Positions 55,573 through 63,218 of a stretch of DNA of 64,000 nt are shown one piece after another. This DNA is from Brucella pecoris (GTDB taxonomy: Bacteria; Pseudomonadota; Alphaproteobacteria; Rhizobiales; Rhizobiaceae). Both the position numbers and the translations under genes were made by a program. Numbering within the stretch: position 1 is the stretch's first letter; each line of letters starts with the position of its first letter. The stretch spans positions 186,001 through 250,000 of the forward strand of contig NZ_VEWK01000005.1 of assembly GCF_006376675.1 (NCBI RefSeq). The letters run 5' to 3'. Under the pieces are notes generated by a model that saw only the letters and a list, made by a program, of their open reading frames with translations, searched no databases and was not told where the DNA came from.

Positions 55573-56310
55573 TCAGGCAATGCCGCGCATGCGCGCAAGC
55601 TCACGCAGCGGCGGGATGGACTGGATTTCTTCGGCTGAAACGTCGCTCCAGCGAACACCGCGCGGTCGGCGGCGGTTACGCGTTATCTCGATCAGGCTGC
55701 TCGGCGTGGCAATGAAGTCGAGAGCAATGTCGCTCTCTGAAACGTTGAGGCGTTCTTCCACAATCTGCACGTCATGCACAGCAGCAGCAATCAGGGATTG
55801 CTCGTCAGCAAGTCCCAGGTCGGTGAACATGCCCCATTCCAGATCGAAGAACGCATGGCCTTTGCCAAAGCGGACTCCGTCGATGGAAACAGCGGATGCG
55901 CCAGTCGCGATGACATCAAAACGACCGATATGAGTCAAGTCTTCGAGACTGACCGATCGGCCGAAATGTTCCATTCCGTCAAGCCAGGCTGCGGCTTTCT
56001 CCAGCCCCGGGGGAACGGATCCCGGTTCCAGCAGGAGAAAGCCGCGCTGCATGCCGTAGGTCGGCATGATGAATGGTGTACCCGACATGATCAGGCGACG
56101 GCGCAACTCGATCATGGAATTATCTGGTGTCACAAAAACCAATTTGGCTTTCGTTATCCCTGCCAGCGCCAGCAGACGATCCGTAGCTGCCTCGACACCT
56201 TCAAAGTCCGGTATGAATTCCGAGAATTTGAAGTGGAAGCGTGCATCAGGGCGCGCGACATCTTTCAGCCGCTCCCAGATGCGCTGCCGTGTACTGCGGG
56301 AATACGCCAT
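55573..56310 (-). CDS. 5-formyltetrahydrofolate cyclo-ligase-like protein 2
   Basis: Paralogue (245 aa) of the protein at 51485-52225. It shares the opening pattern (RFHFKFSEFIPDFEG here, RFHFDFGEFIADFDG there), the loop GVRFGKGHAFFDLEWGMF near residue 150, and the C-terminal IPPLREL motif. It is the first gene of the operon, 28 bp before the binding protein, and divergent from the RpiR regulator. Two copies in one transport operon suggest a heterodimer or two specificities. The enzymatic activity is unproven. Confidence 0.8.
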   Translation of the reverse strand: MAYSRSTRQRIWERLKDVARPDARFHFKFSEFIPDFEGVEAATDRLLALAGITKAKLVFVTPDNSMIELRRRLIMSGTPFIMPTYGMQRGFLLLEPGSVPPGLEKAAAWLDGMEHFGRSVSLEDLTHIGRFDVIATGASAVSIDGVRFGKGHAFFDLEWGMFTDLGLADEQSLIAAAVHDVQIVEERLNVSESDIALDFIATPSSLIEITRNRRRPRGVRWSDVSAEEIQSIPPLRELARMRGIA

Positions 56311-56330
56311 GGAGATTCCATGAATTTCAA

Positions 56331-56360
56331 TGTTTCATTATCAATGAAACAAATGTTTCA
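56331..56360. promoter_or_regulatory. RpiR operator, three overlapping TGTTTCA half-sites
   Basis: TGTTTCATT-ATC-AATGAAACA (56331-56351) is a perfect 9-bp inverted repeat. It overlaps a second one, TGAAACA-AA-TGTTTCA (56345-56360). It lies between the divergent operon and rpiR, 60 bp from the regulator start. TGAAA/TTTCA palindromes are usual for RpiR-family sites. Confidence 0.7.
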
Positions 56361-56420
56361 GTATTGCAAGAGCCGATGATAAGCTTTTTTAGTGCTAAGA
56401 GAGATTCGGAATAAACGCAC

Positions 56421-57269
56421 ATGGCTTCACGTCTGGTACTGCGCATACAGGAACGCTACGCAAAGCTCACAGCAGGTGAGCAGAAAATCGCGCAGCTAAT
56501 TCTTGAGCGGGAAGACGACATCTTGATTCATTCCGCTACCGAAATCGCGGAGATGGCAGGCGTATCCAAGGCGACGACGGCCCGCTTCTTTCAGCATTTG
56601 GGCTATGCCGATTTCAACGAAGCGAAACTTCAGGCGCGAGAAGAGCGCAACCGCACCGAACCTTACGATTACTCGAGGACTATGGACGAAGAAGTGCCGC
56701 TGGTGCGTACCATCAGTGCACATCTTGATCTGGAGATCGCCAATATAACCCGGACGTTCGAGGCGCTTCGCTCCGATAAGATGCGAGAAGCTGCCGAACT
56801 TATCGCAGAAGCGCCGCGTGTCTGGGTGGTGGGGATAGGCGACGAGGAAGGGTTCGCACGCTATGCACGGCTTTTGTTTTCGAGGCTGCGTCACAGCGTG
56901 ATGATCCTTGGCATCAACCAGGGCTCGTGGGCTGAAGATCTGGCCATGACTGGCCCGAAGGATGTTTTGTTGCTGATAACGCTTCCGCCACACCGCGCTT
57001 TGCTGAGGCAAATTCTGGGTTACGCGGCGACGAGCCGGCTGAACATCGTGACCATTACAGATCGAGGATCCGTTCCGGAAGCACAGCGCTATGCGCGCGT
57101 CGTCCTGCCGTGTCATGTGGACAGTTTCGCGTTAGGTGTATCTTATACCGCTGTCAGCAGTGCAATCCGGCTTCTGGCATTGACCTATGCCTCGCATGCA
57201 GGAAAATCGGCGCAGCAGCGATTGGAGATCGTCGCTGGTATTCACGACGAACTTGATGATATGGACTGA
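56421..57269 (+). CDS. RpiR-family transcriptional regulator
   Basis: Regulator of 282 aa. The N-terminal helix-turn-helix is at about residues 15-75 (SATEIAEMAGVSKATTARFF, then QHLGYADFNEAKL). A C-terminal SIS domain at about 120-260 (RVWVVGIGDEEGFARYARLL, LLLITLPPHRALL) normally binds phosphosugars. It is divergent from the importer operon and has an operator in between. The ligand here may not be a sugar. Confidence 0.9.
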   Translation: MASRLVLRIQERYAKLTAGEQKIAQLILEREDDILIHSATEIAEMAGVSKATTARFFQHLGYADFNEAKLQAREERNRTEPYDYSRTMDEEVPLVRTISAHLDLEIANITRTFEALRSDKMREAAELIAEAPRVWVVGIGDEEGFARYARLLFSRLRHSVMILGINQGSWAEDLAMTGPKDVLLLITLPPHRALLRQILGYAATSRLNIVTITDRGSVPEAQRYARVVLPCHVDSFALGVSYTAVSSAIRLLALTYASHAGKSAQQRLEIVAGIHDELDDMD

Positions 57270-57278
57270 ATCCGTCGT

Positions 57279-58508
57279 TCAGTGGTCGCGGATGTGTTCC
57301 GGGCGAAAGCCCATCCCGATCAGTCTGCCGGCCAGATGTGCGAGGACTGGCCATCGTGCGAGATGGCGCATGAATGCTGGTGGCCCATCGCGTTTAGAGT
57401 GTGTTTCGCGTTTGCGACGATCACTTCGCATCATCAGTTGCAACTTCTGCGTTGCCTTTGCTGGAAAGCGGCGTCTTGCTTCGACGGCTGCAAGATACGG
57501 GGCTAAATTTTCGTTTCCCCTGAGCGGTGCGGCCAGAATATTTGCTGTCGCAACGGCATCCTGAATTGCCAGATTGACTCCGAAGCCGCCGATGGGCGAC
57601 ATGGCGTGGGCGGCATCACCGATGCACAGTAGCCCCGGCTTCCACCATGTTTTCAGTCGGTCGATGCGTACGCTCAGCAGGTGAACGTCATCCCATGTGC
57701 GTATTTCGTCCATCCGGTTCGCAGGCAATGGCGATACTTTTGCGACTGCTTCCCGGAATGCATCGAGCCCTCCTTCCTTCACATCGGCGAAAGTTTGTCG
57801 GCGAAGCACATAACCGCATTGCCAATACTTGCCGCGATCTATCATGACGAAACCTTGTCGGGGTCCACCATGGCCCATCGTATAGGGCGGATCATCGGGA
57901 GCGTGAGACAATTTCATCCAAAGAATCTCGCTTGGCGAACCATAGCTTTCGACCTCCAGGCCAGCCTTCGTGCGCACCACAGAATTTCTTCCGTCCGCAC
58001 CGACGACGAGTTTGGCATCAATTGTGATCGCCTTATCAGGTGTCGTTGCGAGGAGGCCGGTGACATTCCCGTCCCGTTCGGTCAGCTCGGTCACGCTGGC
58101 TGACATAATGAGCCTGAAGTTTGGATACTTCGCGGCTTCGCGCGCGATATAGTCGAGAAATTCCCATTGCGGCATGAAAGCGATGAAGCGGCACTGAGCG
58201 GGAATTCTGGAAAAATCAGCTATCGTGATGTTCTTGCCGCCGATCTCCGCATTCAGCCGATACGCCTTGGTATGAGGTAAGGCGAGGAGCCCGCCTAACA
58301 AGCCTAGTTCATACATGATCTGCAGGGTGGATGGATGAATCGTGTCGCCGCGAAAATCACGCAAAAAATCGGAATGTTTTTCCAGAACGGTGACGTTCAC
58401 ACCTGCGCGTGCCAGCAGAAGTCCCAGCATCAATCCTGCTGGACCTCCACCCGCTATCACGCAAGCGGTTTCGATATGGAGGCTATTCGATGTGACTGGC
58501 TGCGTCAT
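57279..58508 (-). CDS. FAD-dependent monooxygenase (PHBH/UbiH type)
   Basis: Flavoprotein of about 409 aa. The motifs are the N-terminal FAD-binding CVIAGGGPAGLMLGLLLARA, the RDFRGDTIHPST loop near 50, VVGADGRNSVVR near 165 and CIGDAAHAMSPIGGFGVNLA near 300, all typical of class A aromatic hydroxylases. The start is ATG 58508 because it precedes the FAD motif properly; the frame is open to 58577. It converges on rpiR with 9 bp between stops. A promoter and an intrinsic terminator precede it, so it may be attenuated. A heteroaromatic substrate related to the importer is possible. Confidence 0.87.
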   Translation of the reverse strand: MTQPVTSNSLHIETACVIAGGGPAGLMLGLLLARAGVNVTVLEKHSDFLRDFRGDTIHPSTLQIMYELGLLGGLLALPHTKAYRLNAEIGGKNITIADFSRIPAQCRFIAFMPQWEFLDYIAREAAKYPNFRLIMSASVTELTERDGNVTGLLATTPDKAITIDAKLVVGADGRNSVVRTKAGLEVESYGSPSEILWMKLSHAPDDPPYTMGHGGPRQGFVMIDRGKYWQCGYVLRRQTFADVKEGGLDAFREAVAKVSPLPANRMDEIRTWDDVHLLSVRIDRLKTWWKPGLLCIGDAAHAMSPIGGFGVNLAIQDAVATANILAAPLRGNENLAPYLAAVEARRRFPAKATQKLQLMMRSDRRKRETHSKRDGPPAFMRHLARWPVLAHLAGRLIGMGFRPEHIRDH

Positions 58509-58549
58509 GACATACCTGTTCGACCGCGCTTGTGTTGTGCACAGGACAT

Positions 58550-58648
58550 AAAAAGACCGGCGCTCTCGGTAGGTCAAGCGCCGGCTGGAAGTCTACGCGA
58601 CCACTAGAGGTCAAAACATGAATTAAATTATCAAGATTAATCTGTCAA
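58550..58648 (-). promoter_or_regulatory. Promoter-hairpin-terminator leader of the monooxygenase, or a separate small RNA
   Basis: On the minus strand, -35 TTGACA (58648-58643) and -10 TAATTC (58625-58620) have 17-bp spacing; the start would be near 58613. A small stem GACC/GGTC follows. Next comes a terminator CCGGCGCT / AGCGCCGG (58584-58557) with TCTTTTT, all before the coding start at 58508. Transcription would end after about 65 nt unless anti-terminated. An AT-rich near-palindrome (ATTATCAAGATTAAT) covers the spacer. Confidence 0.65.
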
Positions 58649-58733
58649 GTCAGTGCGCGCTGTTGTCTGACAAAGGCGACCACTCTTTTTGGTGAGCAGG
58701 CGGCTGAGACATGTTCTGCGGTATATGTCATGG

Positions 58734-58767
58734 AAACCCCGATCTGGATGGGCCGGGGTTTCTGGAT
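58734..58767 (-). terminator. Terminator-like hairpin after the small exported protein
   Basis: Stem GAAACCCCG / CGGGGTTTC with a 15-nt loop lies 33 bp past the stop at 58800 (minus strand). The following bases are not U-rich, so strength is uncertain. Confidence 0.5.
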
Positions 58768-58799
58768 AATAAAGACGTCGAAGATCATTCCCAGGCAGT

Positions 58800-59186
58800 C
58801 TATTTCTGTATCTGTGCCGCCGATTGCTTGATCGCAGTCGTGATCTGCTGGCAGAACGGCTCCACACTCTTGCCTGATGTCTTGGCAAATTCTTCGACAT
58901 CGGTTTCCTGACCCATCGACTGGACGACGCCTTTCTTTCCTGCTTCGAGGGTGGCGTCGAGCCCCGCCTTATCAGCCGGTGCCTGCATCAATTTCATGAT
59001 CGACTGCTGGCCGTCAATGTCTTCCTGCGTGGCAAAACCCTTATCCTTACAGTATTCGACAATACCAAGCTGATTTGTTGCAGCCTTGTAAAGATCTTCA
59101 GGCGAAATTTGCGGCGCACTTTGGGCCATCGCGCCTCCGCTGGCAAGAATGGTCAGCATAAAGGTGCCTATGCCTGCATTTTTCAT
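58800..59186 (-). CDS. Small exported hypothetical protein
   Basis: Protein of 128 aa. A signal peptide covers residues 1-22, with cleavage after AMA (GTFMLTILASGGAMAQ). The mature part is helical, with two cysteines (VEYCKDKGF and VEPFCQQIT) that could form a disulfide. It resembles short periplasmic proteins common in Brucellaceae and Rhizobiaceae whose function is unknown; I do not recognise it further. The ATG at 59186 follows AAAGG; an open frame continues to 59567 without support. Confidence 0.7.
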   Translation of the reverse strand: MKNAGIGTFMLTILASGGAMAQSAPQISPEDLYKAATNQLGIVEYCKDKGFATQEDIDGQQSIMKLMQAPADKAGLDATLEAGKKGVVQSMGQETDVEEFAKTSGKSVEPFCQQITTAIKQSAAQIQK

Positions 59187-59323
59187 GATAAAAACCTTTC
59201 GATATTCGGTTAGGCCCCCGAATAGAAAGGCATAAAGATCATAAACCAAGACGTGAAATAAACTGGCGGAAAGCCCTTTAACATTTTTTGACTTATCCGC
59301 TCTTTCCATATCGAGTTTGTTAC

Positions 59324-60205
59324 CTATCCAAGTGCTGGCGGTTTGCTTTTGCCAAGTTGCCGTTCGCGGAAGACCGAGAACAGTCCGGCGCCAACGACGA
59401 CAATCGCGCCAGCGACGATGTTCCATGTCAACTGTTCGTGGAAAACCGTGACCGCGATACATGCTCCGATAACAAGCTGCAGATAGGTGAGGGGCTGCAC
59501 TTCTCCCGCTTCCAGAATGTTGTAGGCGCGGATGAGAAAGTAGTGGCTTGCGATACCGCAGGCACAAAGAGCTGCCATCCAGAACCAGTCGCTTCGCGCA
59601 ATTGGCATCAGATAGAAACAGCCAACAAAGGTGAGGGCCACGGCCCCTGCTATGCCGGTGTAAAAGAAACTGGTCATGGCATCGTCACTCTTGCTGACGG
59701 CGCGCGTCGCAACGGCATAAACGGCGAACATGACCATCGCGGCCACCGGCAGAAGCAAACTTGCGTCGAATTTCGCATTCACAGGATTGATAATCAGCAA
59801 AACGCCGATCAGTCCGACGACGATCGCCGTCCAACGTCGCCAGCCAACTTTTTCACCCAGGAATGGCACGGAGAGCATCGTCACCAATAAAGGTGCGCCC
59901 TGAAAGATTGACTGCGCTGTTGCCATACCTGCGCGACTGAGAGCGAATATGAACGTAACGATTTCCGCAGCAAGCAAAATTCCGCGAAAAAGTTGTAGAA
60001 AGGGACGTTTCGTTGCTGCGGCTTTGGCGATGCCGCCGGAGCGCATTGCAAGCATAAGAACAAAGGCTGCAAAGACCCAATAGCGGATCATCGTTATCAG
60101 GATCGGCGAATAATGAGTGCCAAGGTATTTCGAAATACCGTCCTGCGTTGCAAAAATGGTAACTGCGAGAAGTGTGAAGAGGTAGCCTTGGCCTTTGCGT
60201 GTCAT
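59324..60205 (-). CDS. EamA/DMT-family transporter
   Basis: Membrane protein of 293 aa with ten predicted TM helices in two EamA repeats. The first repeat ends near residue 145 with VVGLIGVLLIINP, the second near 275 with IVVVGAGLFSVFRER. Family members export amino acids, purines or S-adenosylmethionine. It is divergent from the peptide transporter at 60575. No specific substrate can be assigned. Confidence 0.88.
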   Translation of the reverse strand: MTRKGQGYLFTLLAVTIFATQDGISKYLGTHYSPILITMIRYWVFAAFVLMLAMRSGGIAKAAATKRPFLQLFRGILLAAEIVTFIFALSRAGMATAQSIFQGAPLLVTMLSVPFLGEKVGWRRWTAIVVGLIGVLLIINPVNAKFDASLLLPVAAMVMFAVYAVATRAVSKSDDAMTSFFYTGIAGAVALTFVGCFYLMPIARSDWFWMAALCACGIASHYFLIRAYNILEAGEVQPLTYLQLVIGACIAVTVFHEQLTWNIVAGAIVVVGAGLFSVFRERQLGKSKPPALG

Positions 60206-60490
60206 GGCGCACTCTTATCGATACAGCTTCGGAGGTGCCACCCATAAAATCTGAAAAACGCGGATAGTATCGGCGTTGCCGCATTCGTATGGTGAACCTC
60301 GGGCTTGACGCGACGCTGGTGTTCCTGGCCGCATCCGACCCTTTTGTCGACACCGCCACTAAAGCCGAAAGCTAACGAAAGGCGAGTGTCCCTCGCGGCG
60401 CTTCTTACTTTTGCCGCGCCGTATCTCCTTAATTTGGAAAGAGTTCCAATTTTATCGCCTGAAGATTTCCAGTCGAATCTTTTTGATGGA

Positions 60491-60518
60491 TTGACACCCT
60501 GAAGTTCTCAGATATTCT
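60491..60518 (+). promoter_or_regulatory. Candidate promoter of the second peptide ABC operon
   Basis: -35 TTGACA (60491-60496) and -10 TATTCT (60513-60518) are 16 bp apart, with a start expected near 60525. The rest of the 60206-60574 gap shows no gene. Confidence 0.5.
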
Positions 60519-60574
60519 TTTATAAAAGGCTATATAACATAATTGTGGAACAAACTAAAAATGGGGATTATGCC

Positions 60575-62101
60575 TTGCGGATCAAATTAGCACTCCTTCT
60601 GGCTTCAGCCATGATTTTCAGTCCTGGCCTTTCGCTGGCGCAAGACAAGGGTGGCGTCATCAATGTCGCGACCATTGGCGAGCCGCCGACGCTCGACCCG
60701 ATGGTATCCACTGCCGATCTTGTGGGCATTGTCACACAGCATATTTTTGAAACGCTCTATACATTCGACAAGGAATGGAAACCGACGCCGCTACTGGCCG
60801 AAAGCCTGCCAGCAATCAGCGAAGACGGGAAAACCTATACGATAAAGCTGCGCTCTGGCATCAAATTCCATGACGGCAGTGACATGACATCGGAAGACGT
60901 CGTTGCGTCGTTGCAGCGTTGGACGAAGCTGGCATCACGCGGAAAGCAGGCGTCAGCCTTCATCGAAAATATTGCTGCGACTGATCCGGCTACAGTGACC
61001 ATCACGCTCAAGCAGCCTTATGCGCCGCTGACTTCTCTGCTCGCTTTCAACAATTCTGCGGCGATCATCATCCCGTCGGAAAAGCAGGCAGAGCCGATGA
61101 ACGAGTTTATCGGTACCGGTCCCTACATGCTCAAGGAGCGCAAGGCGGATCAATACATTCAGCTCGTGCGTTTCGATGGTTACAAGTCGCGCGACGGCGA
61201 GAGTGACGGCTACGGTGGAGCGCGTCATCAATATCTCGATGAGATCCGGTTTGTTTCGGTTCCTGACGCAAATACCCGTGTTGAAGCGGCGGTTTCCGGA
61301 CAATACGACTATGTCGATTCCATTCCGGTGGAATCATTTGACAAGATCAAGTCTTCAACTGCTTCACAGCCGCTGCTTCTGAAACCCTTCGGCTATCCTG
61401 TCTTTGTGTTCAACACCAAGGAAGGCGTGGCGTCGAAGCTGCCGGTGCGAAAGGCCGTGACACAGGCATTGAGCATGGAAGACATGCTTGCGGCTGCATT
61501 TGGCAGTACGGAATTCTACGCCCTGGACGGTGCATTCTATCCGTCCAACTTTGTCTGGAATACGGAAGCTGGTGTCGAGGGAAACTATAATGTCGCCCAG
61601 CCCGAGGCGGCGGCAGAAGCATTGAAGGCTGCGGGCTACAATGGCGAACCGCTGCGTATCCTGACCAGCCGCCAATATGAGTTCCATTATAAGATGGCGC
61701 AGGTGGCTGCCGAATATCTGAAACTTGCTGGCTTCAAGGTGGACCTGCAGGTTGTCGACTGGGCGACACTGACGCAGCGCCGTGCTGATCCCAAGCTTTG
61801 GGATATTTACATAACGCACAGCCCTTTCCTGCCCGAACCTGCTTTGATCGGCTCTTTGTCGACCAGTTCGCCGGGTTGGTGGGATACGCCTGCGCGTAAA
61901 ACCGTGGTCGATGCGTTCACATCCGAATCCAATCCAGAAAAGCGTGTTGCGCTGTGGGCAGATGTCCAGAAGACCATCTATGACGAACTGCCCTTGATCA
62001 AGATCGGTGACTTCAACGCTGTTGCGGCCATGTCGACCAAACTCGAGGGTGTCGATCCGGCTCCGTGGCCCTATTTCTGGAACGCTTCGCTGAAAAAGTA
62101 A
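60575..62101 (+). CDS. Peptide ABC transporter, substrate-binding protein (family 5)
   Basis: Periplasmic SBP_bac_5 protein of about 508 aa. The signal peptide ends LSLAQ at residue 22-23. Mature markers are GEPPTLDPMVSTADLVGIV, YTIKLRSGIKFHDGSDMTSE near residue 90 and GTGPYMLKERKADQYI. The start was set at TTG 60575 because GGGGA lies 7 nt upstream and the signal peptide then has its normal length; GTG 60545 would add ten polar residues. It heads an operon with DppB- and DppC-like permeases and is unrelated in detail to the transporter at 28034. Confidence 0.87.
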   Translation: MRIKLALLLASAMIFSPGLSLAQDKGGVINVATIGEPPTLDPMVSTADLVGIVTQHIFETLYTFDKEWKPTPLLAESLPAISEDGKTYTIKLRSGIKFHDGSDMTSEDVVASLQRWTKLASRGKQASAFIENIAATDPATVTITLKQPYAPLTSLLAFNNSAAIIIPSEKQAEPMNEFIGTGPYMLKERKADQYIQLVRFDGYKSRDGESDGYGGARHQYLDEIRFVSVPDANTRVEAAVSGQYDYVDSIPVESFDKIKSSTASQPLLLKPFGYPVFVFNTKEGVASKLPVRKAVTQALSMEDMLAAAFGSTEFYALDGAFYPSNFVWNTEAGVEGNYNVAQPEAAAEALKAAGYNGEPLRILTSRQYEFHYKMAQVAAEYLKLAGFKVDLQVVDWATLTQRRADPKLWDIYITHSPFLPEPALIGSLSTSSPGWWDTPARKTVVDAFTSESNPEKRVALWADVQKTIYDELPLIKIGDFNAVAAMSTKLEGVDPAPWPYFWNASLKK

Positions 62102-62113
62102 CTTCCTGCCATT

Positions 62114-62143
62114 GCGAATGCCGATCGGCTGGTCGGCATTCGC
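62114..62143 (+). other. Hairpin between binding-protein and permease genes
   Basis: An 11-bp perfect stem GCGAATGCCGA / TCGGCATTCGC with an 8-nt loop and no U-run, 12 bp after the stop. It probably stabilises the binding-protein mRNA or limits read-through. Confidence 0.5.
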
Positions 62144-62154
62144 TACAGCATCGG

Positions 62155-62262
62155 CTCAAAAATCGGAATCGATTTTTGGAAGGCACGATGCGTAGCTTCA
62201 ATAAGCTGGAGCGACCTTTGTGCGTCCAAATGGACGCACGGTGCTCTAAACGGATCAATCTG
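62155..62262. repeat. Palindromic intergenic repeat inside the operon
   Basis: AAAATCG-GAAT-CGATTTT at about 62159-62177 is a near-perfect palindrome. GTGCGTCC-AAAT-GGACGCAC (about 62220-62239) is a perfect one. Flanking GAGCGACC and GGTGCTC complete a mosaic block, a design common in Brucellaceae intergenic repeats. It lies between the binding-protein and permease genes. Confidence 0.6.
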
Positions 62263-62276
62263 GAGAATATGATCGC

Positions 62277-63218
62277 ATGGTGCGCTACATCCTTCAGCGG
62301 TTTGTCGGCATGGCCGTCGTCATGTTTCTGGTCGTCACGATTGTATTCGTGATCGTTCGAGTGACACCCGGCGATCCTGCGGCCGTCATGCTCGGACCGG
62401 ATGCGTCGGCGCAGGACATTGCTGATCTGCGCGCCCGGCTCGGACTTGATCAATCGCTGGTCATTCAATACTTCTATTATATCGGTCAGCTTTTGAAGGG
62501 TGATCTCGGTCAGTCGATTTTTCTCAACATGCCGGTTGGAGCAGCGTTGCTTGATCGAGCCGAACCGACATTCTTTCTGACGGTTCTTTCTCTTCTGATC
62601 GCCTGCATCATTGCTTTGCCGGTTGGGATCTACGCCGCTTACCGGCGCGGTTCCTTTGTCGATCAGGCGGCGACAACGGTTGCCATGCTCGCAGCAAGCA
62701 TACCGAGCTTCTGGCTCGGGCTCATCCTCATGCAGTTTTTTGCGGTCCGGTTGAACCTGTTTCCGGTATCCGGCTATGGCGGGCCTGGTTCAAGCTTTAT
62801 GGACCGGATGTACCATCTGATCCTGCCAGCTTTCGCGCTGGGACTGGTTTCCTCTGCCCTGATCCTGCGTTTCACGCGTGCCTCGATGCTTGACGTCCTT
62901 GGCGATGATTATATTCGCACGGCGCGCGCAAAAGGGTTGATCGAGCGGCGCGTGATTATGAAACATGCCTTGAAAAACGCTTTGATCCCGATCCTGACAG
63001 TCATCGGCCTGACCGCAGCCGTCCTGATCTCTGGCGCAGTGGTGACGGAAACTGTGTTTGGTGTGCCGGGGGTTGGAAATCTTGTCGTGTCTGCCGTCCT
63101 GCGACGGGACTATCCGGTAATTCAGGGGGCGCTGCTCGTCATTGCAGGGCTCTATGTCCTGATCAATTTCATCATCGACATGCTTTATCTGTTCGTGGAT
63201 CCGAGGGTTCGTTACTGA
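62277..63218 (+). CDS. Peptide ABC transporter permease (DppB-like)
   Basis: Permease of 313 aa. The N-terminus RYILQRFVGMAVVMFLVVTI, RVTPGDPAAVMLGPDA near residue 30, and the coupling loop DDYIRTARAKGLIERRVIMK near 210 are DppB/OppB features. The ATG at 62277 lacks a strong ribosome site after the repeat. It overlaps the next gene by one base. Confidence 0.92.
   Translation: MVRYILQRFVGMAVVMFLVVTIVFVIVRVTPGDPAAVMLGPDASAQDIADLRARLGLDQSLVIQYFYYIGQLLKGDLGQSIFLNMPVGAALLDRAEPTFFLTVLSLLIACIIALPVGIYAAYRRGSFVDQAATTVAMLAASIPSFWLGLILMQFFAVRLNLFPVSGYGGPGSSFMDRMYHLILPAFALGLVSSALILRFTRASMLDVLGDDYIRTARAKGLIERRVIMKHALKNALIPILTVIGLTAAVLISGAVVTETVFGVPGVGNLVVSAVLRRDYPVIQGALLVIAGLYVLINFIIDMLYLFVDPRVRY

Noticed and set aside
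58800..59567. 255-codon form of the small exported protein
   Set aside because: The first 127 residues are low-quality sequence; a signal peptide and ribosome site place the start at 59186.
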